DNA of 64,000 nucleotides, taken from the NCBI RefSeq assembly GCF_012928505.1, contig NZ_JABBJN010000030.1, positions 1 through 64,000 of the forward strand, in the 5' to 3' direction. Position numbers and translations under genes: made by a program. Each line of letters begins with the position of its first letter. The first letter of the stretch is position 1. Origin of the DNA: Achromobacter sp. Bel (lineage in GTDB: Bacteria; Pseudomonadota; Gammaproteobacteria; Burkholderiales; Burkholderiaceae_B). Under the pieces are notes generated by a model. The model saw only the letters and a program-made list of their open reading frames with translations, did no database searches and was not told the origin of the DNA. Shown in pieces: positions 1 to 8,605 of the stretch.

Positions 1-39
1 TAAACCCACCGACATGACGCTTCGCCCGGGCCCGCGGCA

Positions 40-1650
40 TCAACGACTTACCCCGCCGCAAGCGGATCTTGCCTCCTTGATCGAACATGCTCCGGCGGAA
101 GCGACAGCGCCCGTCGATACGTCCTGAAGGGCATGGATGGGCTTGACGCTGTCGCGCCCCTGCCTTCCGATGGACCAATATAACGCCACCGCCGTCCCCA
201 CCGTCACGGCGCACAGTACGTAGAGCAACGCGGCAAACGCTTGCCCCGACGCCAGGATCAATGCGGCTTGTTGCGCCGACGGCAGTAGCGTCATCGCCCC
301 GGCCACATCGCCGGCCACCAGACGCTGGGCGGCCGCCCCCGCCGATGCCGCCTCGCCTGGCGTGGCTGCCGCAAGATAATAGGTCGTGAGGCCGGCCAGT
401 ACCGCACTTACGATCGCCAGCGCCAGGCCCTCGCCTGCCACCCGCGAGGTGCTGAAAATGCCGGCTGCCATGCCTGCACGCTCGTTAGGCACCACGCTCA
501 CCGCCAATCCATCCATCAACCCCCAAGGCAAGCCAATGCCTGCGCCGATCAGCAGCATTGGCCCTACGCTGGCGGATACATCGGCCTGCTGTGTCGCGTG
601 ACCCAGCCATGCCAACCCTGCCGCGTTCGCCAGAAGGCCGACGGCGCACAGGCTCGCTGCCGAAAACCGCTGCACCAGGCGCCCGGCCAGCATCGGCACC
701 ACCATCAAGGGGCCCGACAATGCCATCATCAGCAGGCCCGCACGCACCTCGTCCAGCCCCACCACCGCAATCCAACGCACGGGCAACAGGATCAAAAGCA
801 CCACGAATCCGTACGCCGGGGCCGCGGCCAACAGTTGAACGCCCACGAAGGGCGGATGACGGAACAACGAGAGATCCAGCAACGGCCGCTTGCAACCCAG
901 CTCGATTTTTACGAACGCGATGAACGACAGCACGCAACCCGCCAGCAGCCCCAAGGTGCCGCGATCCGCCCAGCCCGCGCCCGGCACGCGCAGCGCCATG
1001 CACGTAAGCAAAGCCAGCGCGGCCGAGAACGCGAACGCTCCCCCCCAGTCCAGACTGCCCGCATCCGGATCGCGCGATTCGCGCAGATAGCGCCATCCCA
1101 GCCCCCACGCCGCCAGCGCCATCAAGGCAGTCAGGCCGAACACGCCGCGCCAGCCAAATTGCGCCACGAGCAACCCCGACAGGATCGGCCCGAATGAAAG
1201 CCCCACGCCGAAGCTCGTGCCCATGAAGCTAAAGGCCCGCGTGCGCGCCGCACCATCGAATTCCTGTGCCAACGCGGCCGCCCCAGCCGACAAGATCGCC
1301 GCGCCTCCCAGCCCCTGGGCCGCCCGCAACAGGTTGAACACGCCTATTCCAGGCGCCGCGATCAGCGCCAGCGATGCCAGCACGAAAAGCGCCGCACCCC
1401 AAAGATATACGCGCCGGCGCCCATGCCGGTCAGCCAGTCCCCCAGCGGCCAACAAGGTGCTGCCAAACGCCAGCATGAACGCGTTGGTCACCCAACTGAG
1501 CGCCTCCGGGCTCGCATGCAGCGCATGCACCAGCGACGGCAGCGCGACCGCCGGGCCGGTAAAACTAAGCGGCATTACGAGTGCGCCAAGGCATACGGCA
1601 GCAAGTGCCCACCGCTGCGAGGCGGAAGAAGTTGGAACGGGCGCGGTCAT
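40..1650 (-). CDS. MFS drug/metabolite exporter, DHA2-like (14-TM)
   Basis: A 536-residue inner-membrane protein, likely a proton-driven exporter. The sequence shows hydrophobic helices along its length, MFS motif A near residues 70-80 (GGLADRHGRRR) and the antiporter motif C near 154-159 (GPILSG). The length and extra helices fit the 14-TM DHA2 (EmrB/SmvA-like) group rather than 12-TM families. I start it at the ATG at 1650; an in-frame TTG six codons upstream is less likely. The start codon lies just after an inverted repeat (1659-1681). A LysR gene is divergent and probably controls it. Substrate cannot be read from sequence. Confidence 0.85.
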   Translation of the reverse strand: MTAPVPTSSASQRWALAAVCLGALVMPLSFTGPAVALPSLVHALHASPEALSWVTNAFMLAFGSTLLAAGGLADRHGRRRVYLWGAALFVLASLALIAAPGIGVFNLLRAAQGLGGAAILSAGAAALAQEFDGAARTRAFSFMGTSFGVGLSFGPILSGLLVAQFGWRGVFGLTALMALAAWGLGWRYLRESRDPDAGSLDWGGAFAFSAALALLTCMALRVPGAGWADRGTLGLLAGCVLSFIAFVKIELGCKRPLLDLSLFRHPPFVGVQLLAAAPAYGFVVLLILLPVRWIAVVGLDEVRAGLLMMALSGPLMVVPMLAGRLVQRFSAASLCAVGLLANAAGLAWLGHATQQADVSASVGPMLLIGAGIGLPWGLMDGLAVSVVPNERAGMAAGIFSTSRVAGEGLALAIVSAVLAGLTTYYLAAATPGEAASAGAAAQRLVAGDVAGAMTLLPSAQQAALILASGQAFAALLYVLCAVTVGTAVALYWSIGRQGRDSVKPIHALQDVSTGAVASAGACSIKEARSACGGVSR

Positions 1651-1658
1651 CGTCAATG

Positions 1659-1681
1659 TGAAATCCAAAAAAGGGATTTCA
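1659..1681. promoter_or_regulatory. Inverted repeat in the MFS leader / LysR-MFS divergent region
   Basis: Perfect 8-bp arms TGAAATCC and GGATTTCA flank a 7-nt spacer. It sits 8 nt upstream of the MFS start codon, so it could be an operator for the divergent LysR protein or an RNA hairpin that limits ribosome access to the exporter message. Function is inferred. Confidence 0.4.
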
Positions 1682-1754
1682 AGATAGTGGTTCCGACTTG
1701 GCGGATAAATGGGGCGATAATCCTGTCATTACGGAATAAGATTCTTGAATAGAC

Positions 1755-2645
1755 ATGGACCGTCTTGCCGCTCTCATGCCCTTTGTCTGCAGCGCCGAGC
1801 TGGGCAGCTTCGCCGCCGCGGGCCGCAACCTGGGCCTATCGCCCTCCGCCGTGGGCAAGGCCGTCGCCCGCCTGGAAGAGGACCTGCACGTGCGTCTGTT
1901 CCAACGCAGCACGCGCCGCATGCAGCTCACCGAAGAGGGCCGCCTTTACTTCGAGCGCTGCAAGCGCATCCTCGACGACCTTGATGACGCCCACGCCATG
2001 CTGTCGCGCACGCGAGACGAACCGCGCGGCCGTCTGCGCGTCAGCGCGCCGCTGATCAGCTATCACTTTCTACTACCGGTGCTGCCCGATTTTGCGGCGC
2101 GATATCCGGGCGTCGAGCTCGACCTGGACTTCAATGATCGCGTTGTCGACCTGATCGGCGAACGTATCGACGTCGCGATCCGCAGCGGTGACCTGCCGGA
2201 CTCCCGACTGATGGCCCGGCCGATGAGCCAGTTTCGAATGTTGTTGTGCGCCTGCCCGGAGTACTTGGCAAGGCATGGGACGCCGCAATCGCCCAACGAC
2301 CTGCAAGCGCATGCCGCGGTCCGATTCCGCTTTCCAAACTCTGGAAACCTGCAACGCTGGCCGCTGGCGCATCCCGACCCTGCGGTGCGCACGGCACTGA
2401 CCTGCAACAACATGGAAGCGTTGCGCGGTGCGGTGATACAGGGGTTCGGCATCGGTTGCATGCCGGATTTCCTGGCGCGCGATGCGTTAGCAACGGGTGT
2501 GCTGGTAGAGGTGCTGCCCCAACACACCGAAGGCATGGGCCGATTCCAGCTGGTGTGGCCGTCGAACCGGAACCTGTCGCCCAAGGTGCGGGTGTTCGTG
2601 GACTTCATGGGGCAGCACTGCGGGGATACGCAGGCGAAACGGTGA
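1755..2645 (+). CDS. LysR-family transcriptional regulator
   Basis: A 296-residue LysR regulator of normal length. The N-terminal winged helix-turn-helix spans about residues 5-62 (FAAAGRNLGLSPSAVGKAVARLE), followed by the periplasmic-binding-protein-like effector domain to about 290. It begins at the ATG at 1755. It is transcribed away from the MFS exporter, so the usual LysR arrangement predicts that it controls that exporter and itself from the 104-bp shared region. The effector is unknown. Confidence 0.9.
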   Translation: MDRLAALMPFVCSAELGSFAAAGRNLGLSPSAVGKAVARLEEDLHVRLFQRSTRRMQLTEEGRLYFERCKRILDDLDDAHAMLSRTRDEPRGRLRVSAPLISYHFLLPVLPDFAARYPGVELDLDFNDRVVDLIGERIDVAIRSGDLPDSRLMARPMSQFRMLLCACPEYLARHGTPQSPNDLQAHAAVRFRFPNSGNLQRWPLAHPDPAVRTALTCNNMEALRGAVIQGFGIGCMPDFLARDALATGVLVEVLPQHTEGMGRFQLVWPSNRNLSPKVRVFVDFMGQHCGDTQAKR

Positions 2646-2686
2646 ATGGCGAGAATGGCCGGGTTGTCGATCAATCGCCCCCGTGC

Positions 2687-3685
2687 CTATTGCAATTCGA
2701 TATTCGCATTCTTCACGATTGCCGCATATTTTCGAGTCTCGCTCTTGAAGTAATCGAGCGATTTCGCAGGGTCGAGCATGGTGATCCTATTGCCCTGCAC
2801 GTCCATGGCCTTTTTGGTTTCTGGATCGTGGTATGCCGCGTCGAAAGCCCTGTACACACGCCGCACCTGATCGGCCGGCAATTTCGCCGGCCCGATCACC
2901 GCGAACCAGCCTTCCACTTCGTAATCGGGCATGCCTTGTTCACGAATGGTGGGAATCTCTGGCGCCGCGGGACTCCGTTCCTTGCTGCCCACGCCAATGG
3001 CTTTCAGCGCACCGCTTTTCAGATGCGGCAGGATCGACGGCAGCGAGGTCACGCCAAAGTCAACCTGACCGCTCATGATGTCGGTAACCATGGGGCCGGT
3101 TCCCTTGTACGGAATGTGGCGGATTTTCAGTCCATTTTGCTGCAGGAATAGCTCACAGCCCAAGTGCAGGATGGTGCCGTTGCCCGAGGATCCATAGTTA
3201 TAGGCGTCGGGCTTCGTACGCAAGGCAGCGACCAGATCGCGCACGTTGGTGTACGGCAGCTTTACAGGATTCACGACCAGAAGCAGTGGCGTGGCGCCTA
3301 TGATGGAAATCGGCGTGATGTCCAGGATCGGATCGAACGGCACGGACTTCAGCACGCTGGGAAAGATCACATGATTGTTGGACACCACCCCTAACGTGTG
3401 ACCATCGGCGGTGGCGCGCACGATGGCCGACGTGCCCAGAATGCCACCCGCCCCCGGCTGATTTTCCACCACCACCGACTGCCCGAACGCTCGATTCAGC
3501 GCAGGCCCGGCGGAACGCACGATGGTGTCCACGCCAGACCCCACGCTGATGGGCAGAATCAACCTCACCGGCCGGGCACTGTCCTGCGCGCGCGCAACAC
3601 GCAGCGCAAAGGGGGCCATCAGCATGCCCGCCCCCAAGACGCCCAGCATCCCGCGCCGAGTCACCGATCTATCGAATGCCTTCAT
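2687..3685 (-). CDS. Bug-family periplasmic solute receptor (TctC-like)
   Basis: A 332-residue tripartite tricarboxylate transporter receptor. A twin-arginine-like signal (TRRGMLG near residues 9-15) is followed by a hydrophobic stretch and an AQD cleavage site. Bug hallmarks follow: RLILPISVGSGVDT at the first ligand loop, VENQPGAGG and HIPYKGTGP. The start is supported by AAGGAG 8 nt upstream. It lies 43 nt downstream of the lyase/CoA-transferase fusion gene on the same strand and is probably co-transcribed with it. No TctA/TctB membrane partner is in the window. The ligand is probably a carboxylate, by family analogy. Confidence 0.9.
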   Translation of the reverse strand: MKAFDRSVTRRGMLGVLGAGMLMAPFALRVARAQDSARPVRLILPISVGSGVDTIVRSAGPALNRAFGQSVVVENQPGAGGILGTSAIVRATADGHTLGVVSNNHVIFPSVLKSVPFDPILDITPISIIGATPLLLVVNPVKLPYTNVRDLVAALRTKPDAYNYGSSGNGTILHLGCELFLQQNGLKIRHIPYKGTGPMVTDIMSGQVDFGVTSLPSILPHLKSGALKAIGVGSKERSPAAPEIPTIREQGMPDYEVEGWFAVIGPAKLPADQVRRVYRAFDAAYHDPETKKAMDVQGNRITMLDPAKSLDYFKSETRKYAAIVKNANIELQ

Positions 3686-3728
3686 GATGCTGTCTCCTTG
3701 TTTTATAGGTATAAGCGCAGCCAGGCCG

Positions 3729-5993
3729 TCAGTGGATGGCGCCTTGCTCGCGCAGCTTGTGAATACTCTCGTCCGAGTAGCCCACGCTTCTCAGCAGATC
3801 CGTGGTGTGCTCTCCCATGACGGGGGGTTGCAGCCGCACATCCAGCCGCGCTCCGTCCATGGTGATCGGGAACAATGTCACCTTCGCTTGCTGCCCGGCG
3901 CGTTCGCCATCGGTCAACCGTATATTCGCCAGGCCACCGGTGGCGCGCAGATGGGGATCGTCGAATAGTTCTTCCGGTCGGACAATGGGCGCGAACGGCA
4001 ACCCGTTCTTTTCGAAGATACGCGCCAATTCGTCCACCCCATACCCCTGCAAACGCGACCGCAGATCGGCCAGCAGTTGCGCGCGCGCTCGCACCCGGTC
4101 ATTGTTCGTTTTCAGATGCGACGCATTTTTAAGATCGTCAAACCCGAACGCATCGCAGAATGTGATCCACTGCGCGTCGCTGACGGCCGCCAGGAAGATC
4201 TGACCATCATCCTTGACGGTAAAAACGTCGTACAAGGCCCATGCGGAAATGCGTTCAGGCATGGGTGCGGCGGCTTGGCCCGTGACCGCGTATTGCAGCA
4301 TGTGTTGTCCGACCAGGAAGACGTTGTTTTCGAACAGCGCCGACTGCACTTCCTGCCCAAGACCCGTCGCCCTGCGTTCTTGTAACGCGCCCATCGCCCC
4401 TATCGCACCGAACATGCCGCCCATGATGTCGTTCACACTTGAGCCCGCGCGCAAGGGATCGCCAGGACGTCCTGTCATGTACGCCAGGCCGCCCATCATC
4501 TGCACGACTTCGTCCAGCGCAGTGCGTTGTTCATAGGGACCCGGCAAGAACCCCTTGCAGCTGACATAGATCAGGCCACGGTTTCGCTGACTCAACGAGG
4601 CGTAGTCCAGCGCGTATCTCGCCATGACGCCGGGTCGGAAGTTCTCGACCACGATATCGGCGCTGGCGCATAGCTTGTGCGCCGCTTCGGCGCCCGCAGG
4701 GCTGCGCAGATCCAATGAAATGGACTTTTTATTCCGGTTGAACATCGGAAAGAACCCCGCGCCCGCGCCCAGCAGGTGACGGGTGCGGTCGCCCTCGATG
4801 GGTTCGACCTTGATCACTTCAGCGCCCAGGTCAGCCAGCACCATTCCACAGGTCGGTCCCATCACCATGTGGGTGAACTCCACCACACGGATGCCGACCA
4901 AGGGCAGACGGCGAGTCCTGGCAGCGGCCGATGCGCCGGGCGCCGAGGCGTCTCCGGCCGGAACGCCGTTGCTGGCTGCGACGGCGCTAGCCTGTTCTGC
5001 TGCCGCTGCCGGGGCGTCAACTTCCGCGCCGTCGTCGCCCGCGCCCAACGCCACGCCCTTCCATATCTTCGGCAATCCCGCCTTCGCAATCGATCCGCCC
5101 AGCGTTTCCCCTTCCAGCCAAACGCCGGCCTGCCTACGCAAGGCCAACAGCCGCGGCATGTCCAGCCCAGTGTGCACGCCCATGCTTCCCAGCAGATAGG
5201 CCACGTCTTCAGTGGACACGTTGCCGCTGGCGCCCGGCGCATGCGGACATCCGCCGATACCCGCCAGGCAGGCGTCGAATCGTGAGATGCCCGTTTCCAT
5301 TGCCGCCATGACATTAGCCAGCCCCAGACCCCGCGTGTCGTGGAAATGCGCGCACGTCAGGCGATCGCCGGCAATACGGCGCGCGGCCTCAAACAAGCGC
5401 CGCACCATCAGCGGGTCCGCATACCCCACGGTGTCCGCAAGGCTGACGCAATCGGCGCCCGCGTCCAGCAACGCCTGCATCAATCTCAGCACCTCGACCG
5501 GGTCCACATGCCCCTGCAGCGCGCAGCCGAACGCGGTGCCCACGCCGCCTTCCAACAACATGCGCGAACCGGCGGCATCGCGCGCCGCGCGGATTTTGGC
5601 GACCTCCTTGACCACGTCGTCAGGCGTCTTGCGCAGATTGGCCAGGCTGTGCGCATGGCTGGCTGACAGCGGCACGACCATCAGGTCCGCGCCACATTCG
5701 ATGGCGCGTTCCGCGCCTTTCAGATTGGGTACCAGCACCGTCGCCCGCAAACCAGGAAATGTCCGGGCATACGCCACCAACTCTGCCGTGTCGGCCAATT
5801 GCGGCAGCAGGCGTACCGGCACAAACGAGCCGACCTCGATTTCGCGCAATCCTGCGGCATAGGCCTGCGCAATCCACTCACGCTTGATGGGGGTGGGCAC
5901 CACCCGTGCCAGGCTTTGCAGGCCGTCGCGCAAGCCCACCTCGCGCACGATCGCATGAGCCGGCCAGCCTGTAGGAAGTTCAGTAGCAAACAT
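3729..5993 (-). CDS. Fused HMG-CoA lyase-like / family III CoA-transferase enzyme
   Basis: A single uninterrupted reading frame (754 residues from the ATG at 5993; an upstream in-frame start at 6041 is possible) joins two enzymes. Residues about 15-315 are HMG-CoA lyase-like: REVGLRDGLQ at about 17-26, the metal-binding HFHDTRG at about 216-222 and the cysteine loop GGCPHAPGASGN at about 247-258. An Ala-rich linker covers about 318-362. Residues about 363-754 are a CaiB/BaiF CoA-transferase with FNRNKKSISLDL, VVENFRPGV and a likely catalytic Asp near 494 (ALDEVVQ). The inference is that one chain loads CoA onto a hydroxy-dicarboxylate and then cleaves the C-C bond. A Bug receptor follows; a LysR gene is divergent. 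Confidence 0.85.
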   Translation of the reverse strand: MFATELPTGWPAHAIVREVGLRDGLQSLARVVPTPIKREWIAQAYAAGLREIEVGSFVPVRLLPQLADTAELVAYARTFPGLRATVLVPNLKGAERAIECGADLMVVPLSASHAHSLANLRKTPDDVVKEVAKIRAARDAAGSRMLLEGGVGTAFGCALQGHVDPVEVLRLMQALLDAGADCVSLADTVGYADPLMVRRLFEAARRIAGDRLTCAHFHDTRGLGLANVMAAMETGISRFDACLAGIGGCPHAPGASGNVSTEDVAYLLGSMGVHTGLDMPRLLALRRQAGVWLEGETLGGSIAKAGLPKIWKGVALGAGDDGAEVDAPAAAAEQASAVAASNGVPAGDASAPGASAAARTRRLPLVGIRVVEFTHMVMGPTCGMVLADLGAEVIKVEPIEGDRTRHLLGAGAGFFPMFNRNKKSISLDLRSPAGAEAAHKLCASADIVVENFRPGVMARYALDYASLSQRNRGLIYVSCKGFLPGPYEQRTALDEVVQMMGGLAYMTGRPGDPLRAGSSVNDIMGGMFGAIGAMGALQERRATGLGQEVQSALFENNVFLVGQHMLQYAVTGQAAAPMPERISAWALYDVFTVKDDGQIFLAAVSDAQWITFCDAFGFDDLKNASHLKTNNDRVRARAQLLADLRSRLQGYGVDELARIFEKNGLPFAPIVRPEELFDDPHLRATGGLANIRLTDGERAGQQAKVTLFPITMDGARLDVRLQPPVMGEHTTDLLRSVGYSDESIHKLREQGAIH

Positions 5994-6030
5994 GAATGAC
6001 GTCGTCCAATAAGCCTGGAATGGACATAGT

Positions 6031-6049
6031 GTAGATTTCACCTATCTAC
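6031..6049. promoter_or_regulatory. LysR-type T-N11-A operator candidate
   Basis: GTAGAT and ATCTAC form a perfect inverted repeat with a 7-nt spacer and contain the T-N11-A pattern typical of LysR binding sites. It lies in the region shared by the fusion enzyme gene and the divergent LysR gene at 6137. Confidence 0.4.
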
Positions 6050-6136
6050 CGAATAACGATCATTGGGAATGCAAAACGTTCCAAAACGGAATATCTTATG
6101 AAGGGTCTGACGACGTTACTGTGAACGGAACTTCCC

Positions 6137-7042
6137 ATGCGCGATCTGGACCTGACTTCATTGCGGCTGTTCGTAGCCGTTTGCGAAACCCGCAACATCG
6201 CCCGGGCGGGCGAGAACGCCAATCTGGTGGGATCCGCCATCAGCAAGCGTCTGGCCCAGTTGGAAAGCACCGTTGGCGCAAAATTGCTGACCCGTCGCAA
6301 ATACGGCGTGGAGCCCACGCCAGCCGGGGAAACCCTGCTGGAACATGCCCGCGCGATCATGACGAGCACGGCTCGGATCGAGCGCGACATGTCCGCCTAT
6401 TCCCACGGGCTGCGTGGCCAGATTCGTGTGCTGGCCACGTCGTCCGTGCTGGCTGAATCGTTGGCCGAGGATGTGGCGATATTCCTGCAAGATCCCCGTC
6501 ATCGCAGCATCCGCGTCGATATGGAAGAAGGCTTGAGCCATCAAGTGATCCGCGGCATCAAGGAAGGGGTGGCGTCGTTGGGCATCTGTTGGGACGCATC
6601 GCCTCTGGATGGGTTGCAGTCGCGCCCATACCGCAACGATCATCTGGCGATCGTGGTGCATCCCTCCCATCCCCTGGCGCGGGAATCCACGTTGCGATTC
6701 AACCAAACGCTGGACTACGAACATGTGGGCATGCCGGTCGCAAGCTCCGTGCAGGTCATGTTGCACCGGGCCGCGGCGCAAGCCGGGAAACCCCTACTGC
6801 ACCGGGTGATCGTCTCGAACTTCGACTCGGCCTTGCGTGTGGTTCGCGCGAACCTCGGGATAACTATCGTGCCCTGCGAAGTCGCGCAGCCCTATGCCCG
6901 CGCAACGGGATTGATCGTGATTCCATTGACCGACACGTGGGCCGAGCGGCGTTTCACCCTGTGCTTTCGCGACGAAGAGAATCTGCCGCCTGCCGCGCAG
7001 GTACTGTTGGACCATTTGGCCAATATGGCGCGTCACGATTAA
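6137..7042 (+). CDS. LysR-family transcriptional regulator
   Basis: A 301-residue LysR protein. The HTH is at about residues 6-63 (NIARAGENANLVGSAISKRLAQLE), then an effector domain (RGQIRVLATSSVLAESLAEDV onward). It is divergent from the lyase/CoA-transferase fusion gene and its Bug receptor, which are its likely targets. Start is the ATG at 6137 with weak upstream purines. The inducer is unknown but would plausibly be the carboxylic acid or CoA ester handled by that operon. Confidence 0.9.
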   Translation: MRDLDLTSLRLFVAVCETRNIARAGENANLVGSAISKRLAQLESTVGAKLLTRRKYGVEPTPAGETLLEHARAIMTSTARIERDMSAYSHGLRGQIRVLATSSVLAESLAEDVAIFLQDPRHRSIRVDMEEGLSHQVIRGIKEGVASLGICWDASPLDGLQSRPYRNDHLAIVVHPSHPLARESTLRFNQTLDYEHVGMPVASSVQVMLHRAAAQAGKPLLHRVIVSNFDSALRVVRANLGITIVPCEVAQPYARATGLIVIPLTDTWAERRFTLCFRDEENLPPAAQVLLDHLANMARHD

Positions 7043-7069
7043 CCCCGTCGGTTCTCATGTCGGCGGCTG

Positions 7070-8593
7070 CTATACGGCCGACACCGCCTGCGCGCGCCCG
7101 CCGCCCTGCCCATGCGGCGGGGTGGTCACAATTGAGGTCAATGCAGGTTCCGCCGGCGCCAGGCCACCCAGGTCCGGTCGCGGACGACCCAGGCCCTGTA
7201 TGCCCGCGAAGGCCTGTTCCATCGCCTGAGCAGCGGCCAGCACGTCGCGGTCACCCCGAAAGCGTCCCACGATCTGCAGGCCGAAGGGCATGCCCTGCGC
7301 GTCGCGCCCGCAGGGCAGCGTCAACGCCGGATGTGTCGTCAGCGTGACGACATACGTCAGCGCCAGCCAGCGGTAGTAGTTCTCTTGCGCGACGCCGTTG
7401 ACGGTTTCGGCATACAGCTGCGTCCACGGAAATGGCGAGACTGGCGTGGTGGGCGAGAGAATCAGGTCGTAGTCGTCATAGGCACGCTGGAAGCGCTTGA
7501 TCAGGCGGGTCTGCTCGGCCTGCGCCCATACGCAGTCCTTCAGGCTCATGGCCGCGCCCATTTCGAAATTGGCCCGTGTGTTGGGGCCCAGGCTTGAAGG
7601 ATCCTTTTCGTAGGCATCGCGCATGCCTGCCACGAAGGCCTCTGCACGCAGCACGTCAAAGCATCGGTGGGCGTCGCCCAGATCCAGTTCGATGGCATCG
7701 CAAGCCGCGAACAGGTGCCGCATGGCAGCGATCTTCTCCCTGAAGACGGCGCGTATGCCGTCATCCACGGCGCAGCAGCCGAAGTCCTCGGTGTAGGCCA
7801 CGCGCAGTGATCCCAGGTCCGCCACGCCCGGACGCAGGAACTGCAGCGGGTCAAGCGGATAGCTGAGCGGATCGCCGGCGTGCGGCCCGGCCGATGCCGC
7901 CATCTGCAGGCAGGCATCCGCCACCGTACGCCCCATTGGCCCGACGACGGAGATCGGTGTCCAGCCCAGCAATTTGCGCACGCTGGGGACGATGCCAGGC
8001 GACGGGCGAAAGCCCACTACGCCGCACTTGGACGCGGGGATGCGCAGCGAACCGCCGGTATCCGACCCGGTGCACACGGGCAGCATGTCGCAGGCCAGCG
8101 CCGCGGCGGAACCTCCCGAGGAACCGCCGGCGTTCAGGTTGGGGTTGAAGGGATTGCCTGTTGCGCCCCACACCGTATTGCGTGAATTGGCGCCCGCGCC
8201 CATCTCCGGCACGTTGGTCTTGGCGGCAACGATGGCCCCGGCGCGCCGCAGCCGCGCCACCAGCTCAACGTCCGCTTCGGGCACGTAGCCACGATACAGC
8301 GCCGAGCCGTAGGTCGTCAGCACGCCGGCCGTGGCCTCCAGGTCCTTCACGCCCATCGGCAGGCCATGCAGCAGGCCCAGCGGCTCGCCGGCCATCACGG
8401 CGCGCTCGGCCGCGCGCGCCTCCGCCCTGGCCCGCTCGTAGGCGGTGGCCGTCACGGCGTTCACGTACGGGTTGACGGCATCGATACGCGCGATGCAGGC
8501 CTCCAGCAATTCCACCGGCGAAAGCTGCCGCGCGCCGATCATGCGCCGAAGCTCCACGGCCGTCAGGGATACCAGGGTGTCGTCCAATGCCAT
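7070..8593 (-). CDS. Amidase (amidase-signature family)
   Basis: A 507-residue cytoplasmic amidase that hydrolyses an amide to acid plus amine or ammonia. The Ser-cisSer-Lys triad is visible: Lys83 (MGVKDLEA), bridging Ser158 in GGSSGGS and nucleophile Ser182 in SDTGGSLRIP. The start is set by AAAGGAG 7 nt upstream. It lies 12 nt downstream of a Bug receptor on the same strand, so import and hydrolysis of the same amide-type compound is a reasonable inference. GatA is excluded as a likely identity because no gatB/gatC are adjacent. Substrate is unknown. Confidence 0.88.
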   Translation of the reverse strand: MALDDTLVSLTAVELRRMIGARQLSPVELLEACIARIDAVNPYVNAVTATAYERARAEARAAERAVMAGEPLGLLHGLPMGVKDLEATAGVLTTYGSALYRGYVPEADVELVARLRRAGAIVAAKTNVPEMGAGANSRNTVWGATGNPFNPNLNAGGSSGGSAAALACDMLPVCTGSDTGGSLRIPASKCGVVGFRPSPGIVPSVRKLLGWTPISVVGPMGRTVADACLQMAASAGPHAGDPLSYPLDPLQFLRPGVADLGSLRVAYTEDFGCCAVDDGIRAVFREKIAAMRHLFAACDAIELDLGDAHRCFDVLRAEAFVAGMRDAYEKDPSSLGPNTRANFEMGAAMSLKDCVWAQAEQTRLIKRFQRAYDDYDLILSPTTPVSPFPWTQLYAETVNGVAQENYYRWLALTYVVTLTTHPALTLPCGRDAQGMPFGLQIVGRFRGDRDVLAAAQAMEQAFAGIQGLGRPRPDLGGLAPAEPALTSIVTTPPHGQGGGRAQAVSAV

Positions 8594-8605
8594 CGTCTTT
8601 CTCCT

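Noticed and set aside
1-39. Possible end of another gene at the left edge
   Set aside because: Only 39 nt are available and no frame can be supported.
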